A stretch of DNA of 64,000 bases from Prochilodus magdalenae (lineage: Eukaryota > Chordata > Actinopteri > Characiformes > Prochilodontidae): NCBI GenBank assembly GCA_024036415.1, contig JAMWET010004998.1, positions 500,001 to 564,000 of the forward strand, read 5' to 3'. The position numbers and the translations under genes are program-made. Below the pieces are notes generated by a model, which saw nothing but the letters and a program-made list of their open reading frames with translations, ran no database searches and was not told where the DNA came from. How positions within the stretch are numbered: position 1 is the first letter of the stretch; each line of letters begins with the position of its first letter. Below, piece after piece: positions 24,996-37,060 of the stretch.

Positions 24996-25251
24996 AGGAA
25001 AAACTCACCTGAGACATCTGGACCACAGCCTGAAGCCATGAAGTTCTCAGTGACATCAGGTTTTGTATAGCTTAAAATAATTAGCCGTTTGTCACAGAAA
25101 CACATTCAGTCTTAAGGACTGAAGAAAACATTACATGCAGTGACTGTGGTGCTTAATTAAAAGAGGCAAATCCAACAACGGCTAAATAGCTAATATCAGA
25201 TAACCTAGCCAAAAAAAATTACGGTGTTGATGGACAAACAGATTGTGATGT

Positions 25252-25560
25252 GTGCTGAAATCAAGGCAAGCTTTATTTAACAGATTTGGAATCAAACACA
25301 GCAGCAACAAAAGCAAGGCAGACATAACAGAAGGCCAAGGCAGAGTCAGAGTGAAGAAACAGATGGGTGACAACACCAGGCAAACAATCAGACGAGCAAA
25401 AGTACCAAAAAGGAAAAAGACAAAAGAGTAAATCAGACCAGAGTAGCAAACAAGAGTAATCACAGAGAGGAACACTCAGTGAGCACGGAGTGGCAATACT
25501 TTGCAACAGGTCAGTGTGAGAGAGGAGTATTTGTACAAACAAATAAATTAACAGGCGTGA
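25252..25560 (-). mobile_element. Retroelement-like 3' region, minus strand
   Basis: The minus strand shows a pyrimidine-rich region with repeated 'ctctgactctgcc' and 'gtttgcctgg' type words, ending in 'gttaaataaagcttgcc' (about 25263-25279). This resembles the 3' regions of abundant fish retroelements with an AATAAA signal. There is no coding remnant, so the superfamily cannot be stated. The 97- and 89-codon frames in it are artefacts. Confidence 0.45.
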
Positions 25561-25583
25561 TCAGTACTCAGGAGACTTTGGAT

Positions 25584-25620
25584 GTGCATATACAGATTGC
25601 TTCGATTTCCAAGTGAGGGT
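25584..25620 (+). repeat. Direct repeat, left copy
   Basis: A 37-bp segment beginning 'gtgcatatacagattgcttc' is repeated in the same orientation at 26000-26037 with few differences. It is too short to identify as a known family. Confidence 0.7.
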
Positions 25621-25999
25621 ATTTGGAAAAAGGGACCAATACTTTTCCTACAGAGAGTCAAGACTTGACTCTAACTCGCACCCCAAAGACTTGAACTCAG
25701 GTGAAGCAACGTGAGCTTCTCTATTTGCAGTAGAAGCATAAGAATTCATGATAAAAAAAATTGTATTCTATTAACCCATTAAGTAAACAAACACTAAGAT
25801 AAGTCAGGTTTATCAGGGACAAGGGCCTCCTAAGCAGACTCCTGCCTAGGGCCTCCAAAAATCCAGAGCTTGCTCTGTGAAAGACTGTGTTGAATCATGA
25901 TCTTTGGTGTGCTGGCACTGTGCCACCGTTTTTGCAGGTGTGTATAATCTTTTCCCACCTGCTGTGTCTCAGTTGTAAACTGTTTTGGGAATGTAGTAA

Positions 26000-26037
26000 G
26001 TGCGCATATACAGATTGCCTCGATTTCCTAGTGATGG
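26000..26037 (+). repeat. Direct repeat, right copy
   Basis: A 38-bp segment beginning 'gtgcgcatatacagattgcc', with one inserted dinucleotide relative to the copy at 25584-25620. The two bracket about 380 bp of unrecognised sequence. Confidence 0.7.
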
Positions 26038-26928
26038 CACAATTCCATGCAAGGGAATCATTTATTCTATTTGGGGAAACGGAACATGTTTGAAATGCAA
26101 GCCAACGTTTTTACGGACTGAAATAACTGCTTGAAAAGACTTTACAGCATTCATTCCTTACAGGTGTGTGTGCAGTCCTTTGTGTATTTTGTCCCCCTTA
26201 GTTCCACAATGAAATTCTCACTGCAGAACAGTTAGGACTAGCCAGGATTTAATGCTCTGTATTATTCCTCTGGAAGAATATAGATGCAAGTGATGGTGCT
26301 GAGCTAAATCCTTCTGTCAATGAGCCTGAAGCCCTATTGTTACCCCAATATGAGCTGTGTTCCAGAAGCTATGCTGCAGCAAAGGAAAATGTGTTCTCAG
26401 TAGCACAGTGCTATGAAAACTCTTACTTTACATTCCATAATGCAAAATATACATAATTTATTTTTATATTTATATATCATGTGCACACATACACGATTTT
26501 AAAGGTCTAACAATATAATAAGTAATTTATGTAGCATTTTTATTGCCAGTTCTGGCTCTCCGGTATACTGTGTATAGCTAGCCTTGGCAGCTGATGAAGT
26601 GGTTTATTCTTCTGACATGTTTCCTAGATCAGATGTATAACAAAAGACATTTCTCAGTTTTAATAGAATCATCATTCTGAACAGCCTTAGTTAACATATT
26701 ATGAAGTCTACAAATGCAGTCTGCTTATTCTGGATTATTATATTAGGCTAAAATTCTGTTTTGTTAACTGTGTTAGTCTGCTGAATGAATGTTTACTACA
26801 CCTTTGGCATCAACCCCAAAAATTTCTGACCAAAGGACCACTATTGACCAGATGTTATTTGAGTGGTGTGGTGCTGGTATGAATGTTTATTTTCAGCACC
26901 CTAACATATTCAGCCAGGACTGAATATA
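26038..26928. other. Non-coding stretch left of the inverted Tc1 structure
   Basis: AT-rich, unique-looking DNA with no coding signal. Confidence 0.4.
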
Positions 26929-27175
26929 CACTCATTGTCAAAAAAATATTGCACCCAGATGGAACCAACCTACAGGAACGAAACTTGGTGGGTAAGTTTG
27001 ACATTATGTGCCATGCTAATGATTGAAGTTTACGCATGGCTGTGGATGTGATGTAAGCAAGGAAGGGCCTCCATGAGTCACTCTGTTTGTGCCAGCACCA
27101 CTGTCAGACAACTGAACGACACAGGACTACATGCACCCAAACCATTATGGTGACTGCCCTTATACTGTAAATATG
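26929..27175 (+). mobile_element. Left Tc1-like arm (family 4, copy C)
   Basis: Carries the family words 'attgcacccaga', 'gtaagtttgacattatg', 'gtgatgtaagcaaggaaggg' and 'ggtgactgcccttata' in the order seen at 16.57 kb. The transposase catalytic region is absent. Confidence 0.75.
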
Positions 27176-28044
27176 TAGTTAATAAGGCAACTATGCAATA
27201 CTGAAGTCATGTAGACCTCTAGCTGCATTACTAAAAACACCTAAATACACATCGTTTTAATGCTGATTTAATGATTTTCAAATGAATTTCAAATGCAGTG
27301 TAGTAAGCTAGCTATGTCAGACAATACTAGCCTGATGGTCAGCTAGCTATGTCAGATAGTGCTAGCTAACTTTAGTTGTTTCTCTTAAAGGATAAATAGT
27401 TTATTGTTACTAAAAGGGTACAATGCCTTAAAAACAAGATAAATAAACAGCATTTTACTCACAGTGGAGGCCACCACCATTCACCGGCATCACCATGACA
27501 AATGCAAAAGTTTATTTTATTAAAAATGGCACTGCCAGGTAATAGTTTGAGTAAAAAATAGTTTTCAGAATAATTACGTTTCTTCACAAGGGGTTGTCCA
27601 CTTGTGCGTTAATGTTCTTGTGTACACAAGCTGGCATGAACTCCACAGAAGCCTTTGATGACCAGATATATGAGAGTCGTCTGCATGGTATGAAAGAAAA
27701 ATAGTGTTTTTTCTTCAGTCAATGCATTATCATCATCCAATGTGAGAAGACCACAATGGGTTTTGAATGTTGGTTTACTTGAAGTACTTGATTCAATTTC
27801 CAGTGCAAGTCTGATACAATAGCTTAGAGATGGACTCTACCCAAGACCCCTTTTTATAGTCAGTGTTCCTAGAGGCTTAATCACGTACCTCAGTGTTATA
27901 AAACCTGGGTTTTGACCCAGGAAGGTTAACACATAATAACAGGGAAACTAATAAGGAAAAATAATAGAACACGCCGAAAAAATTCAACAAATCCCAAAAA
28001 TAAATATCACATAACCCTAACTCTAGAACTAGTGCTAATTCACT

Positions 28045-28388
28045 TCACACTGAAGATGTGCCATTCTGAGTCACTACATGACGGCCTGGAACAACTGCGT
28101 GTAATGTGTCTTTGGCAATGCTGATATGATGTTAAGGGCAGAGTGTGTGCATGTCATCCTGTATCGATCTGCTAATGGTGCTGGCACTAACAGGATGACA
28201 ATCGTGGCTGTTGGGTCAGTCAGGTACAGCGATGGGGCCCGTGTTTGCTTACATCACATGCACGTCCGAGCATGAAACTTAAATCATTTCCATATCTCAT
28301 GATGTCAAACCTACCTACTAAGCGTCATTCCTGTCGGTCGATTCTCTCTGGGCGCAGCTATTTGTGTAACTACTTCTTTTGATGAGTG
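28045..28388 (-). mobile_element. Right Tc1-like arm, inverted (family 4, copy D)
   Basis: On the minus strand the same order appears: 'gctgcgcccaga', 'gtaggtttgacatcatg', 'gtgatgtaagcaaacacggg', 'ctgacccaacagccacgatt', 'gtcatcctgttagtgcc' and 'cattgccaaagacacatta'. It extends further into the transposase-side sequence than the left arm. No intact frame remains. Confidence 0.8.
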
Positions 28389-28390
28389 TA

Positions 28391-31380
28391 TTTACACCCA
28401 TGTCTAGGCACTGTATAAAAACTGTGAGTGTATGTGTATCTGGAACTGCAGGCACTTCTCAGCTCTGTGTGATATAAGTTACTGTAGAACTCTGTTCAGT
28501 TCTTAGAGCCCCTCTGGAGCAGAACTGTGGGGGAAAAATAACTCTTATGTTCTGTATCACCCCAGTGTTCACTTTTTTCCAGCTTATGAATGCTGCTCAG
28601 CTTTTTTAAGTGTCTTGTGGTTCTGTTGAAAAAGCCGTAGCGGAGCACCAGCAATACTTACAGCATGTGCTTGTTCATTTTTCTCTGAGTTCATAGCTTG
28701 TTTTAGCCCTTGGGTAGCTTCAGTGTGCACTAGCAAGAAGCCTTAGAGATTACTCTGCTATTGTACCCTTCCATTTGGCTTCTCATGTTGATAATTAGAA
28801 TCTCGGAGGGACCTGCAGGATGTCTTAAATGATTTACAGCAGAACCTGGCTTGATGCACACCTTCAGCTAGGTGGAAAATAAGAGCTTTTTTTTACTGTT
28901 CAACCTAAGAGGGCCTGCAGACATACAGTGGAAATGAGGGAATTCTTCAGCTCCAAACACCTGGCAGGTAATAACACACCGCATGTTCTCTGAGCACCAA
29001 GACGTGTGTGAAGATGTGTGGTGATGTATTCAAGCATCAACATATGTGTATGAATGACTTGAACAAAAAAGTCTCATCCACAGCAGGCTGGCTGTTCTCT
29101 GGCCCCCAGGCTCCAGTGACAGACACTGAGGAGAGAGTCACTTATGCAGAGGAGGAGCAGCATGGAGAGCTGCTTAGATGCATGGTGGCTGATTTCGTAT
29201 GCCAGAAGCGTTCGGTATTAGCATTCAAGAGACACTTCATTTTTAAAGAGGCTAAGTTTTTAGCAGACAGGGGACATCGCGGCTGCCTGGCTTGAGATAC
29301 CAACCAAAGCACAAAAGCACCGTTGTTTTAACTGCACTGTCATCCGCAACCTAGCAGTGAAGCTTTTCCCACATTTTTATTCTTTGGAGAGAAAGCTGAA
29401 CTTGGAAAAGAGTTGAGCACAGGGAACTTCTTTTACCTCAGTGTGAAAAGCATCGGCAGTGTTGCCCTTGCTGACTGACTGATCTCAGAGAAGAAGCTCC
29501 TAATGGACCAACTGTAATGCTCACAGCCTCTAGCTTTCTTGTTTTGCACTGCTCCATGCAGTTGATTTTCCATCACAGACTCATGGCACATGCTGGAGAA
29601 ACACATTTAGGGAGCTGCTGTAACCAGTTCCACTAGCTGAGCATATGTTTGATCATAAGTTAGGATGTCCTATATCATACATAGAGAAATACTTTGAATA
29701 CTTCAGCCATAAAATTGACATTAACATTACATTAACACTGGCTTTTTAAAATATTGTATACTTCATGTATCTAAATATATATGTTACTTCACAACAACTG
29801 TGGATATTATGAGTAATTTAATGGTGGCTTTGCTACAACAGTAACCTGGGCTTCCTCAGAGTGCTCATTCACAAACGCACTAGGAAGGTCTGATCTCAAG
29901 GAGACAGGCTTGTTGTGGCATTGAGGGGCTCAGTGCGTTTGACCTTATCTGTGAAATCTTCTGCAATGAGCAGAAGGTGGCAGGATCCATGTACTGAGAA
30001 GTTGTATTAGCCAGCTTCCAATGTTCATCAGCATAGCTACAAGTAAAGGTAAAAACATGCATAGTCCAATACAGACAAAAAGGATCCGTAAACAGAAACA
30101 TGAAAAAGAATAGAATAGAGTTAAAAACATGAATAACTCAGAAATGCATAATGTGGCAGGATTTCCCAAAGACTGAGTTATAAATCCAAATGCTAATCAA
30201 TCTGCAGGTGTGTGGAATTTAGAGGTAATCCATGACTATTAGAGCTAGTACAGGTGGGCCACTATGCAAGGTTCATTGTAGAAGGCTTACAGTCTGAAGC
30301 AGCTTTACTTACTCTCAGACATCTGGTCCATTCCGACTGGTTCAAGAAGCCAGCAAGTTGGGTTAGAGCCAGAAAACATGATTTGAAATCTGCTTTAGAG
30401 AATGTCCAATTTGTTCTGTAATAGCCCCGTTTTTTATTTTTATGCTAGCACAGACGAGAGAGAGGTGCCTGATAAAGACAGAGAGAGAAAGAGAGATGGG
30501 TTTTTTACAGGAGTAGGTTATGCTAAGCTTAAATATTCTGTTTAAACATTGTTCTTTTGTCATTTCTCCAAAGACAAAATTATCTTGAGGACTCAGATAC
30601 TGCATGTCTTTTGTACCTTTTATACCCATGTGAGACTGTAATGGGGATAAAATGGGGAATACCATTTAAAAAATATTTAGAGTGGGTTGATGTAAAAAGC
30701 GGAATAACCCTACATTTACATTGGCAGACGAGAAGTGACTAGTCTTTTCTGTGAGTGCATGATTCATAGCCACGATTTAGTGACTAGCAGCTAGCGACAT
30801 TGCAATAGCACAACAAGCAACAAATCGAGTTGAGATTGTCTGAACTTTATGCAAATTACTTATATTTATTACGTAAATGATTGGCTCCAACAGATTGTTT
30901 TGACCAGGTTTAGAGAGTGTGTCCAGGTTCCCTGGCTCTGATGTCTGAACACTTTGTTCCTACTGTCAAACATGGAAGAGAAGTTCATAACCTCTGTTTC
31001 TTCTTTTCCCTGTTTATATGATTTGTCTTTGCACATTTACATTTGAAAAAAATGGAGTGTGCAAGAAAGTAGTGGATATTGTTGTTGTCTCCAGTTAGTT
31101 AGGTCATTTGATAGTTAGCTAGGTTGGTCTGCATGCTAACTGGCCAGTAAGATAGCCATGAATGCAAGCAGTTAGGCTTCCATACAAATTCCATACAAAT
31201 ACATGCTTTCAAAACTAGCTAGCCTTCCTGAAACATAAGCAACATATGGCCTGCTGGTGTTAATCTAAACTGTTCTCAGTTGTATGAACCAGACATAGTA
31301 TTTAATTAGATTTTTTCCCTTTTTTGAAGTAATATTCTGCTATATTTTTACTCATGTTTGGCATAAATGTGACACTTCCA
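28391..31380. other. Non-coding stretch
   Basis: No exon or known repeat was recognised in 3 kb. A 95-codon plus-strand frame at 29008-29295 has no recognisable domain and no convincing splice context. Part of 28810-29300 is GC-richer and could hold regulatory sequence. A short GAGA-rich patch lies at 30473-30500. Confidence 0.4.
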
Positions 31381-31440
31381 TGTCAAGTCAAGTCAAGTTT
31401 ATTCATATAGAACTTTTGACAACATTAGTTGAGGTCATTG
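31381..31440 (-). mobile_element. Solo LINE 3' end, same family as the 3.4-6.4 kb LINE
   Basis: 'gtcaagtcaagtcaagttta' followed by 'ttcatatagaacttttgaca' repeats the 3' terminal layout at 3446-3490. It is severely 5'-truncated to well under 100 recognisable bases. Confidence 0.75.
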
Positions 31441-31619
31441 GTTGCCATGACCACTTAAGGACTGAATTGTTAAAAAACAATACAAATAGCAGAACATTTG
31501 TACATGTGGTCTCCTTATGGCAAGGCTATTTAGCTATATTTATCTTCCAGTGCGATGTGAAGTGATGCTGTTACTGGTTTCCAATGATACAATATGTTTC
31601 CATCTTCATCAGCATTTTT

Positions 31620-32420
31620 AGCTGCTGGAATCATCTGGCTAATCTGTTGATTTCAGTGTCCCACTGAGTGCAGATTGATGGCACTTGTGTTTTGGGACCA
31701 CTTATCGTTTGATCACGCCTGCCTGCAGTTATGAATTCAGTTGGAGCATTTGTCATTGTAAAAAGCGTCCATAAATGGCCCTGGGAGGTCAAATCACCGT
31801 AGGATAATTCAACAGGCCATGCAAATTCAAATTCCTTGCTCCATGACTGTACACCACATGCTGTAATGTTTTTCTAAGCTGCTGTCTGTAGCCCAGTTCA
31901 TGCCAGTTTTATCTTAGTGATGAGAAATAACTGCTGTGAAATGACTGTATTTCGCAAATAAATCTAAACTCCTTCTTACTAAGCGTTGGGGTAAGCAGGG
32001 AAGTTCCTGTCATGTGCGTTTTAGACCACAGTATCCTTAATTTGTTAAAGCAGCAGCAGTGGCGCTGGGGGAATGGCATCTTCCTGTAAACGGATCAGTC
32101 CCATGTGTTTTGGCATGCCGCATTTGTGTGCATGAAACAGGGCTGGCATGCCAGTGAGTCCCTGGGCTTTGCATATCTTACACGCTCTGTGATTACAGCA
32201 GCGGCGGCGGCAGCAGCAGCCAGCTGTCCATGAAGACGGCAGCAGCTCACAGATTTGCAGCAGGGCTCAGGGGCAGCAGTATTACATGAGACACTGGCAG
32301 CTGACGACTGGCCTTGATGAGAAACTGCGCTCACGGATGAGCCCTGAATCCGTCAGATAAATGCTTCCACAAATGGCCTTAAACCCTGGGTATGGCGCGA
32401 GGAGTTTTACAACAACACAC
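31620..32420. promoter_or_regulatory. Possible conserved non-coding block
   Basis: An unusually repeat-free block of about 800 bp with GC-rich islands (32050-32400), a GCN-type run 'agcggcggcggcagcagcag' at 32199-32218 and ordered motifs such as 'ccatgcaaattcaaattcc'. It stands out from AT-rich neighbours. The poly-alanine minus-strand frame across the GCN run is probably not a protein. Regulatory function is inferred. Confidence 0.3.
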
Positions 32421-33550
32421 AGAGTATATAATTCAACGCTCTTCTAGTACCATCCCACAATACAGGAGCAGTGAAGCATCACTCAAAATGCAGTTAACGA
32501 GGAGTTCCACTGATTTGCCTTAATTGCTGGAAAATTAATTTGTCAAGGTGTAAACAAAGCAATTAAGAGTGGTTCAATCTGAAATGACGAAAAAACCAAA
32601 GGCTCAAATTTGCTCAGTGGTGATAGAAACCAGACATCAGAAGTGTTTAATACCTCTAAATGCTGCTGTACTGACAACGATTCCATGAAACGAAATGGTA
32701 ATGCCATCTGAGCCCTAAGATGTTGTTTCACAATATTTTTGAGCAGTCCAAAACATACAACATAGGCAAGGCAACATAGTACCCACACAAACATACTTCT
32801 TTAGATTGACCAATGTACAGTATATTAGCATAATGAACAGTGTGTACTGTAAACACATATACATTTTAGATTTATTAGGATACAAGTAATTTTAACATAC
32901 TAATCTGGTGCACTGGCGGAACTGAAAATTTATTGAAGAGTCAATGGCGGATGAAAGTGGTGGATAAAGCTTGGAGGACCAAGACAACCACCCAGAGTTT
33001 TAGAGTGATCTGCCAAATATACATTTAAACATGCAGAAATCAATTAAAATGATGTATATTCTTAGTGCCATTCTTATGTTAAATTATCAGTCAAGAGCAG
33101 ATGGACACAACATCATAGTACAGTATTAATCCAGAAGCTGCTGAGGGGGCCACTTGATGGTCACTAGGCCTTTAGCACCTGCTTATCTTGCTTAATAGAA
33201 TGAGCCTGCACATACTGCAAACAATGAACCACACATTAAAACTCTAAAGTCTTCTATTAGATTTATATCTGCGAGGTAAAATGCATTATGAATATTGGAA
33301 CAAGTTCAGGTCATTTTTACTAGCAGAAAAATAATTATTTGGTTTTAGGTTGAATATTGTCATTGAATTTACCATTTGCGATTTATAAAAACCTTTGTAT
33401 TGGTAATACAATAAAATAACAATTATTAGGCTAAGAGGGTGAACCACTAGCTATGTAGTGATCAACATAGTAGCCAGGACTAAGAAGTCACACACGATTG
33501 CTAAGACCATCATATTTCTAGCTTGCACAGTAATTGTCAAAATACAAACT
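32421..33550. other. Non-coding stretch
   Basis: AT-rich DNA without recognised genes or repeats. Confidence 0.4.
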
Positions 33551-33559
33551 AATCCCACA

Positions 33560-33820
33560 AGGACCAGATGCAAAGATTCTACTGTCGGACAGAACAATTG
33601 TAAGGCAAATCAATGTGTCTGCAGACATTAAGAAAATGGACTCAAGTTTTGGACTGCGTGAGTTAATGAAAGCATTCAGAATGTTTGTGATATTTCTGAG
33701 AAAAATTTCCATTATTTATTTAAGTACTGCTGTCTGGGTAAAACTGGGTCCTTGGGTACCACAATTTCGTTCCATCCCATGTACCAAATGTGATGTGAAT
33801 GACAATAAAGTCTCCTTGAA
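33560..33820 (+). mobile_element. LINE or LINE-tailed SINE 3' end, plus strand
   Basis: The segment ends in 'accacaatttcgttccatcc', 'gtaccaaatgtgatgtgaat' and 'gacaataaagtctccttgaa', with a short tail repetition 'tccttgaatcctt'. This is an L2/CR1-like 3' terminus. Sequence to the left is likely body of the same insertion but could not be placed in a coding domain. Confidence 0.65.
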
Positions 33821-35049
33821 TCCTTCAATATGCAGATTTCACTGCAGATTTGTCTGCTGAGAAAACTGTACGATAAAGACAGTAGGATGCTGGTCGTTTG
33901 TAACAAGCATAAACTAGCAGGAGCCAATATGAATTCCATGCTTGTCTAAGCTGATTGTTTCAGCAGGGGTTCGCTGATGAGCAAAACTCACATACTTTTT
34001 TTTAGGCATCTCAATGAACTGAGGAATTCATTGTCTAGAATGCATTCAAAGGAACAAAATCTTCTTACAGTGTCTGAAATTGCATGGCTTCAAACCTAAG
34101 CTCACACTCTGGCACTGATGTGTAGAACAGGGCCGGTTTGAGATGTTTCCCTTGTGCAGAGAACATTCAAACTGTGGCATACTTCTGACCTTATCTTTCA
34201 GCATCTGAAAATTCTCAGTGACGCATTTAGTAAGTATTTTCCTTTAGAGTCTTTTGCACAGTTTGACTGTGTCCATGACCCGTGGAGTTCATATGCACTG
34301 AAAAGCTCAAAAGACTTGCCACTGCTGGCACAGGAGCAACTGGCAGAGATCAGGGAAGATTGCACATTAAAAATGCATATTCAAGACATGGCTCTGGACA
34401 GGTTTTGCATATCTTTGGAGACTGAGTAGTTTCAAGTCATGCCATTGTAATTCTACTATCCTTCTCTACAATGTATTCATGCAAACTGAGCTTTATAAAC
34501 ATAACTTATATTAAGAACTAGTACAGCGTGTGACAGAAGGCTGCAGACCAGGAGCTCTGTGTCTGCCTCTCATCCATTCCTACCAAAATAGGATGGTTGT
34601 GTGTATCTCTGTGTGTTAACTCTTCTTTCGCTTCTATTTATACCACTTTATTTGTTTGCTGGGAAACTAGTTGATGCAAGTGGGTGGTGGCTATAATGGT
34701 CTCTTCCTAAGAGCTTCGGCCATTGTTGCACTGCTTACTCTCCCTTTCATTAGCTACATACCCTTAAATGATGTAACCATTTGCAGGACCTTCAACTTGA
34801 TTGATAAGCGATACGCCGCTGGGGGAACACTGCGTCTTCATCCTGTAATGTAGAATTGATTTAATTCAATGCTACAATGACTCGCTATCTCCTCTTGAGG
34901 TAAAATGTGGTATTTAGAGATGTCACAGGCTGGGTCTAACTGGTTAGCATGCTAATCTTAGCTACACAATAGACAGAGAAAGAAGTACTGTGAAAACGTA
35001 GTTCTATTACTTTCTTTTGCCAATTTTATATATTCAGTATAATATATAC

Positions 35050-35053
<4 letters not shown>
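33821..35053. other. Non-coding stretch
   Basis: No recognisable gene or repeat. Chance open frames of up to 91 codons lack protein features. Confidence 0.4.

Positions 35054-35118
<65 letters not shown>
35054..35118. repeat. (TA)n microsatellite
   Basis: About 64 bp of pure alternating TA, self-complementary and so likely to extrude or to be unstable in assemblies. An AT-rich shoulder (35028-35053) precedes it. Confidence 0.97.
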
Positions 35119-35122
<4 letters not shown>

Positions 35123-35537
35123 TACTTTCATTCATTGTAGGCCTAGATTTGTTATTTGATCACAACTTTCTAGACCAGTTCTCCTACTCTGTTTTACGAA
35201 TGTAGGGCCTCTGTCTTTGTGACACGGTTTGTCGATACACGCAACACACTTTTATCACGACACACAAAGCGATAGCGTTGGTAATCAAAAGGACTCTATC
35301 GAAGAAGAAAGGGAGTTTATTATTACCCCTCATCACAGAAGTCACTTGAGAAATCGCAAGGCGCCATAAATATGCAATTACGTGCGTGGAGTTGCGAGCA
35401 CAGAGAGAGTGTGAACTGCAGATGTTGTGTGTGACCACATTAATATGCACCTGTCTGCCTGTTTCAATCGGCAGGCATTATTTAAACACAGTGGGGAGGC
35501 CACGGATAGACAGAAAACAGACCCTCATTCATATTCA

Positions 35538-35590
35538 TCTCTCTCCATCTCTCCTCTCTCTCTCTCTCCCTCTCTCTCTCCATCCCTCCA
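35538..35590. repeat. (CT)n-rich tract
   Basis: Imperfect CT repeats with scattered cc and at interruptions. They account for the Ser/Leu/Pro-rich open frames in 35386-35787. Confidence 0.9.
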
Positions 35591-35739
35591 CCTCTTGCTG
35601 TCTGTCATTCTCATTCTCACTACTGCTGCATGGTTTACAGTGTGTTACTCTTGGATACCAAGCTCTTCTGTATCCTCGAGAGCTCCCGGGTGTCATTGAC
35701 TCTGCCTGCTCCAACAGGGAGACTGGGCCAATTCAGCAT

Positions 35740-35935
35740 ATTGTTTTTTCAAGGAATCCGGTAATTAGAGAGGGGAAAGTGGATTAATGAGAGCCACTGT
35801 GCTACACAGAAAATACCGCTGTTTGTTCTGACTGAGGAATCCTAATTGATTTAGCTAGCTCTAAACAACAGGAATGATCTTGTTATTGCTGGCTGTGGTG
35901 CACATCAGCACCACACAAACAAAAGCGGCTGGGAA
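35740..35935. promoter_or_regulatory. Possible conserved non-coding element
   Basis: A repeat-free block containing 'aatccggtaattagagaggg', 'aatcctaattgatttagc' and 'ctgtggtgcacatcagcacc'. Closely spaced homeodomain-type sites in unique DNA resemble fish developmental enhancers. No direct evidence of conservation. Confidence 0.28.
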
Positions 35936-36624
35936 TTTAGAGTGGTTATGTCAAGTACAGGTGCTGTGTTTTTCGAAACGAGAAACATTTTATGTTTTAT
36001 TATGAAGCAAAAAGGCTAATCTTTCACTAATGGCAAACCAAGGTTATTAGAGCTAGGCCCTACATTTGGACCATAAATATCAGAACCAATGATAATGTTG
36101 GTATGGCCTTACAAATTTCAGCTCATTTCTAAATTACACACCCATATTTAAAGCTTGTTAAAGACATTTCATATGCTTTATCTGAACACTGTAGCAGACA
36201 TTAAGACGGAGCTCTGTCGTGTACTTCACTGTTTTTAGTGACTGAAATTATACGGCTGGTGCTGTATAGGGACTGCAAGTGCCCAAATCCTGCAATTTTT
36301 TTTCCTCGGTTGATGGGTGATCTATATATAGCTGTTGCTGGGAACAGATGGAAAATTAACAGGCCTGTGTTACAATTGGAGTGTCCAGTGTATCTTGGAA
36401 GGGTTTTTGCCCTCCTGGTCTCCATGTTTGTCATGTGATGGAAAACTATGAATAGCTACACATCCTTCAAAGCCTCATAGAAAAACTATAGGTTTGCTAC
36501 CTATATGCTACCCAGCAGGTAGTTTCCAGAAGTCTTCCTTCAAAAAATACTTTACGCAATGATGTAATTTCCTGAAAATTGTATAAGGTTTGATTTATCA
36601 ATTAGTGGGCATACATCCACCAAT

Positions 36625-37060
36625 TAATTAGGTTGTTGTATCTACACTTATCTCTCCACTTTAGTAGTTCTACAGTTACAGACCATAGTCCATCTGTTTC
36701 TCTGGATACTTTGATAATACCCTTTCACCCTGTTCTTCAATGGGCAGGATCACCACAAAGCAAGTATTATGTAAGTGGTGAATCATTCTCAGCACTGCAG
36801 TAACACTGATGGTGGTGGTGTGTTAATGTGTGTTGATGTGTGTTGTGCTGTTGTGTGTAGATCAGAGACAGCAGTGCTGCTGGAGTCTACCTACTGTCCA
36901 CGCCACTATTAGACACTGATACTTTGTTGGTCCACCTTGTAGATGTAAATTAAGAGATGATAGCTCATCTGCTGCTGAACAGTTTGTGTTGGTTATTCTC
37001 TAGTCCTTTATCAGTGGTCATAGGACGCTGCCCATTGTCACAGTTTTTAGTTAAGTAAAT
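36625..37060 (-). mobile_element. Palindromic interspersed element, one arm plus centre
   Basis: The order is 'agttctacagttacagacca', 'gtccatctgtttctctgg', 'gggcaggatcaccacaaagc', 'ggtggtggtgtgtta', 'ggtccaccttgtagatgtaa' and 'ggtcataggacgctgccc'. These words match a repeat I know from characin and catfish genomes, in the orientation opposite to the copy at 61758-62262. The other arm is missing. The element is non-coding and has no known enzymatic domain. Its origin (DNA transposon or SINE-like) is unclear. Confidence 0.75.

Larger units (their letters stand above)
26929..28388. mobile_element. 1.46-kb structure with inverted Tc1-like ends, flanked by TA
   Basis: Both outer ends are the left terminus of Tc1-like family 4, facing outward: 'cactcattgtcaaaaaaata' at 26929 and its inverted counterpart ending 'gatgagtg' at 28388. 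TA dinucleotides abut both sides (26927-26928 and 28389-28390), as expected for Tc1/mariner targets. The middle 0.85 kb (27180-28040) has no recognisable transposase. It may be one foldback-like composite that moved as a unit, or two independent insertions in opposite orientation. The arms differ from each other at many positions. Confidence 0.55.

Noticed and set aside
29008..29295. 95-codon plus-strand frame
   Set aside because: The composition is not unreasonable, but there is no recognisable domain, no good acceptor ahead of it and no donor after it.
32095..32334. 79-codon minus-strand frame with poly-alanine
   Set aside because: The alanine run is the translation of a GCN repeat. No supporting splice sites or conserved neighbouring residues were seen, although a small exon cannot be excluded.
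35386..35787. 133-codon plus-strand frame
   Set aside because: Driven by the CT-rich tract (Ser/Leu/Pro runs), with no recognisable protein features.
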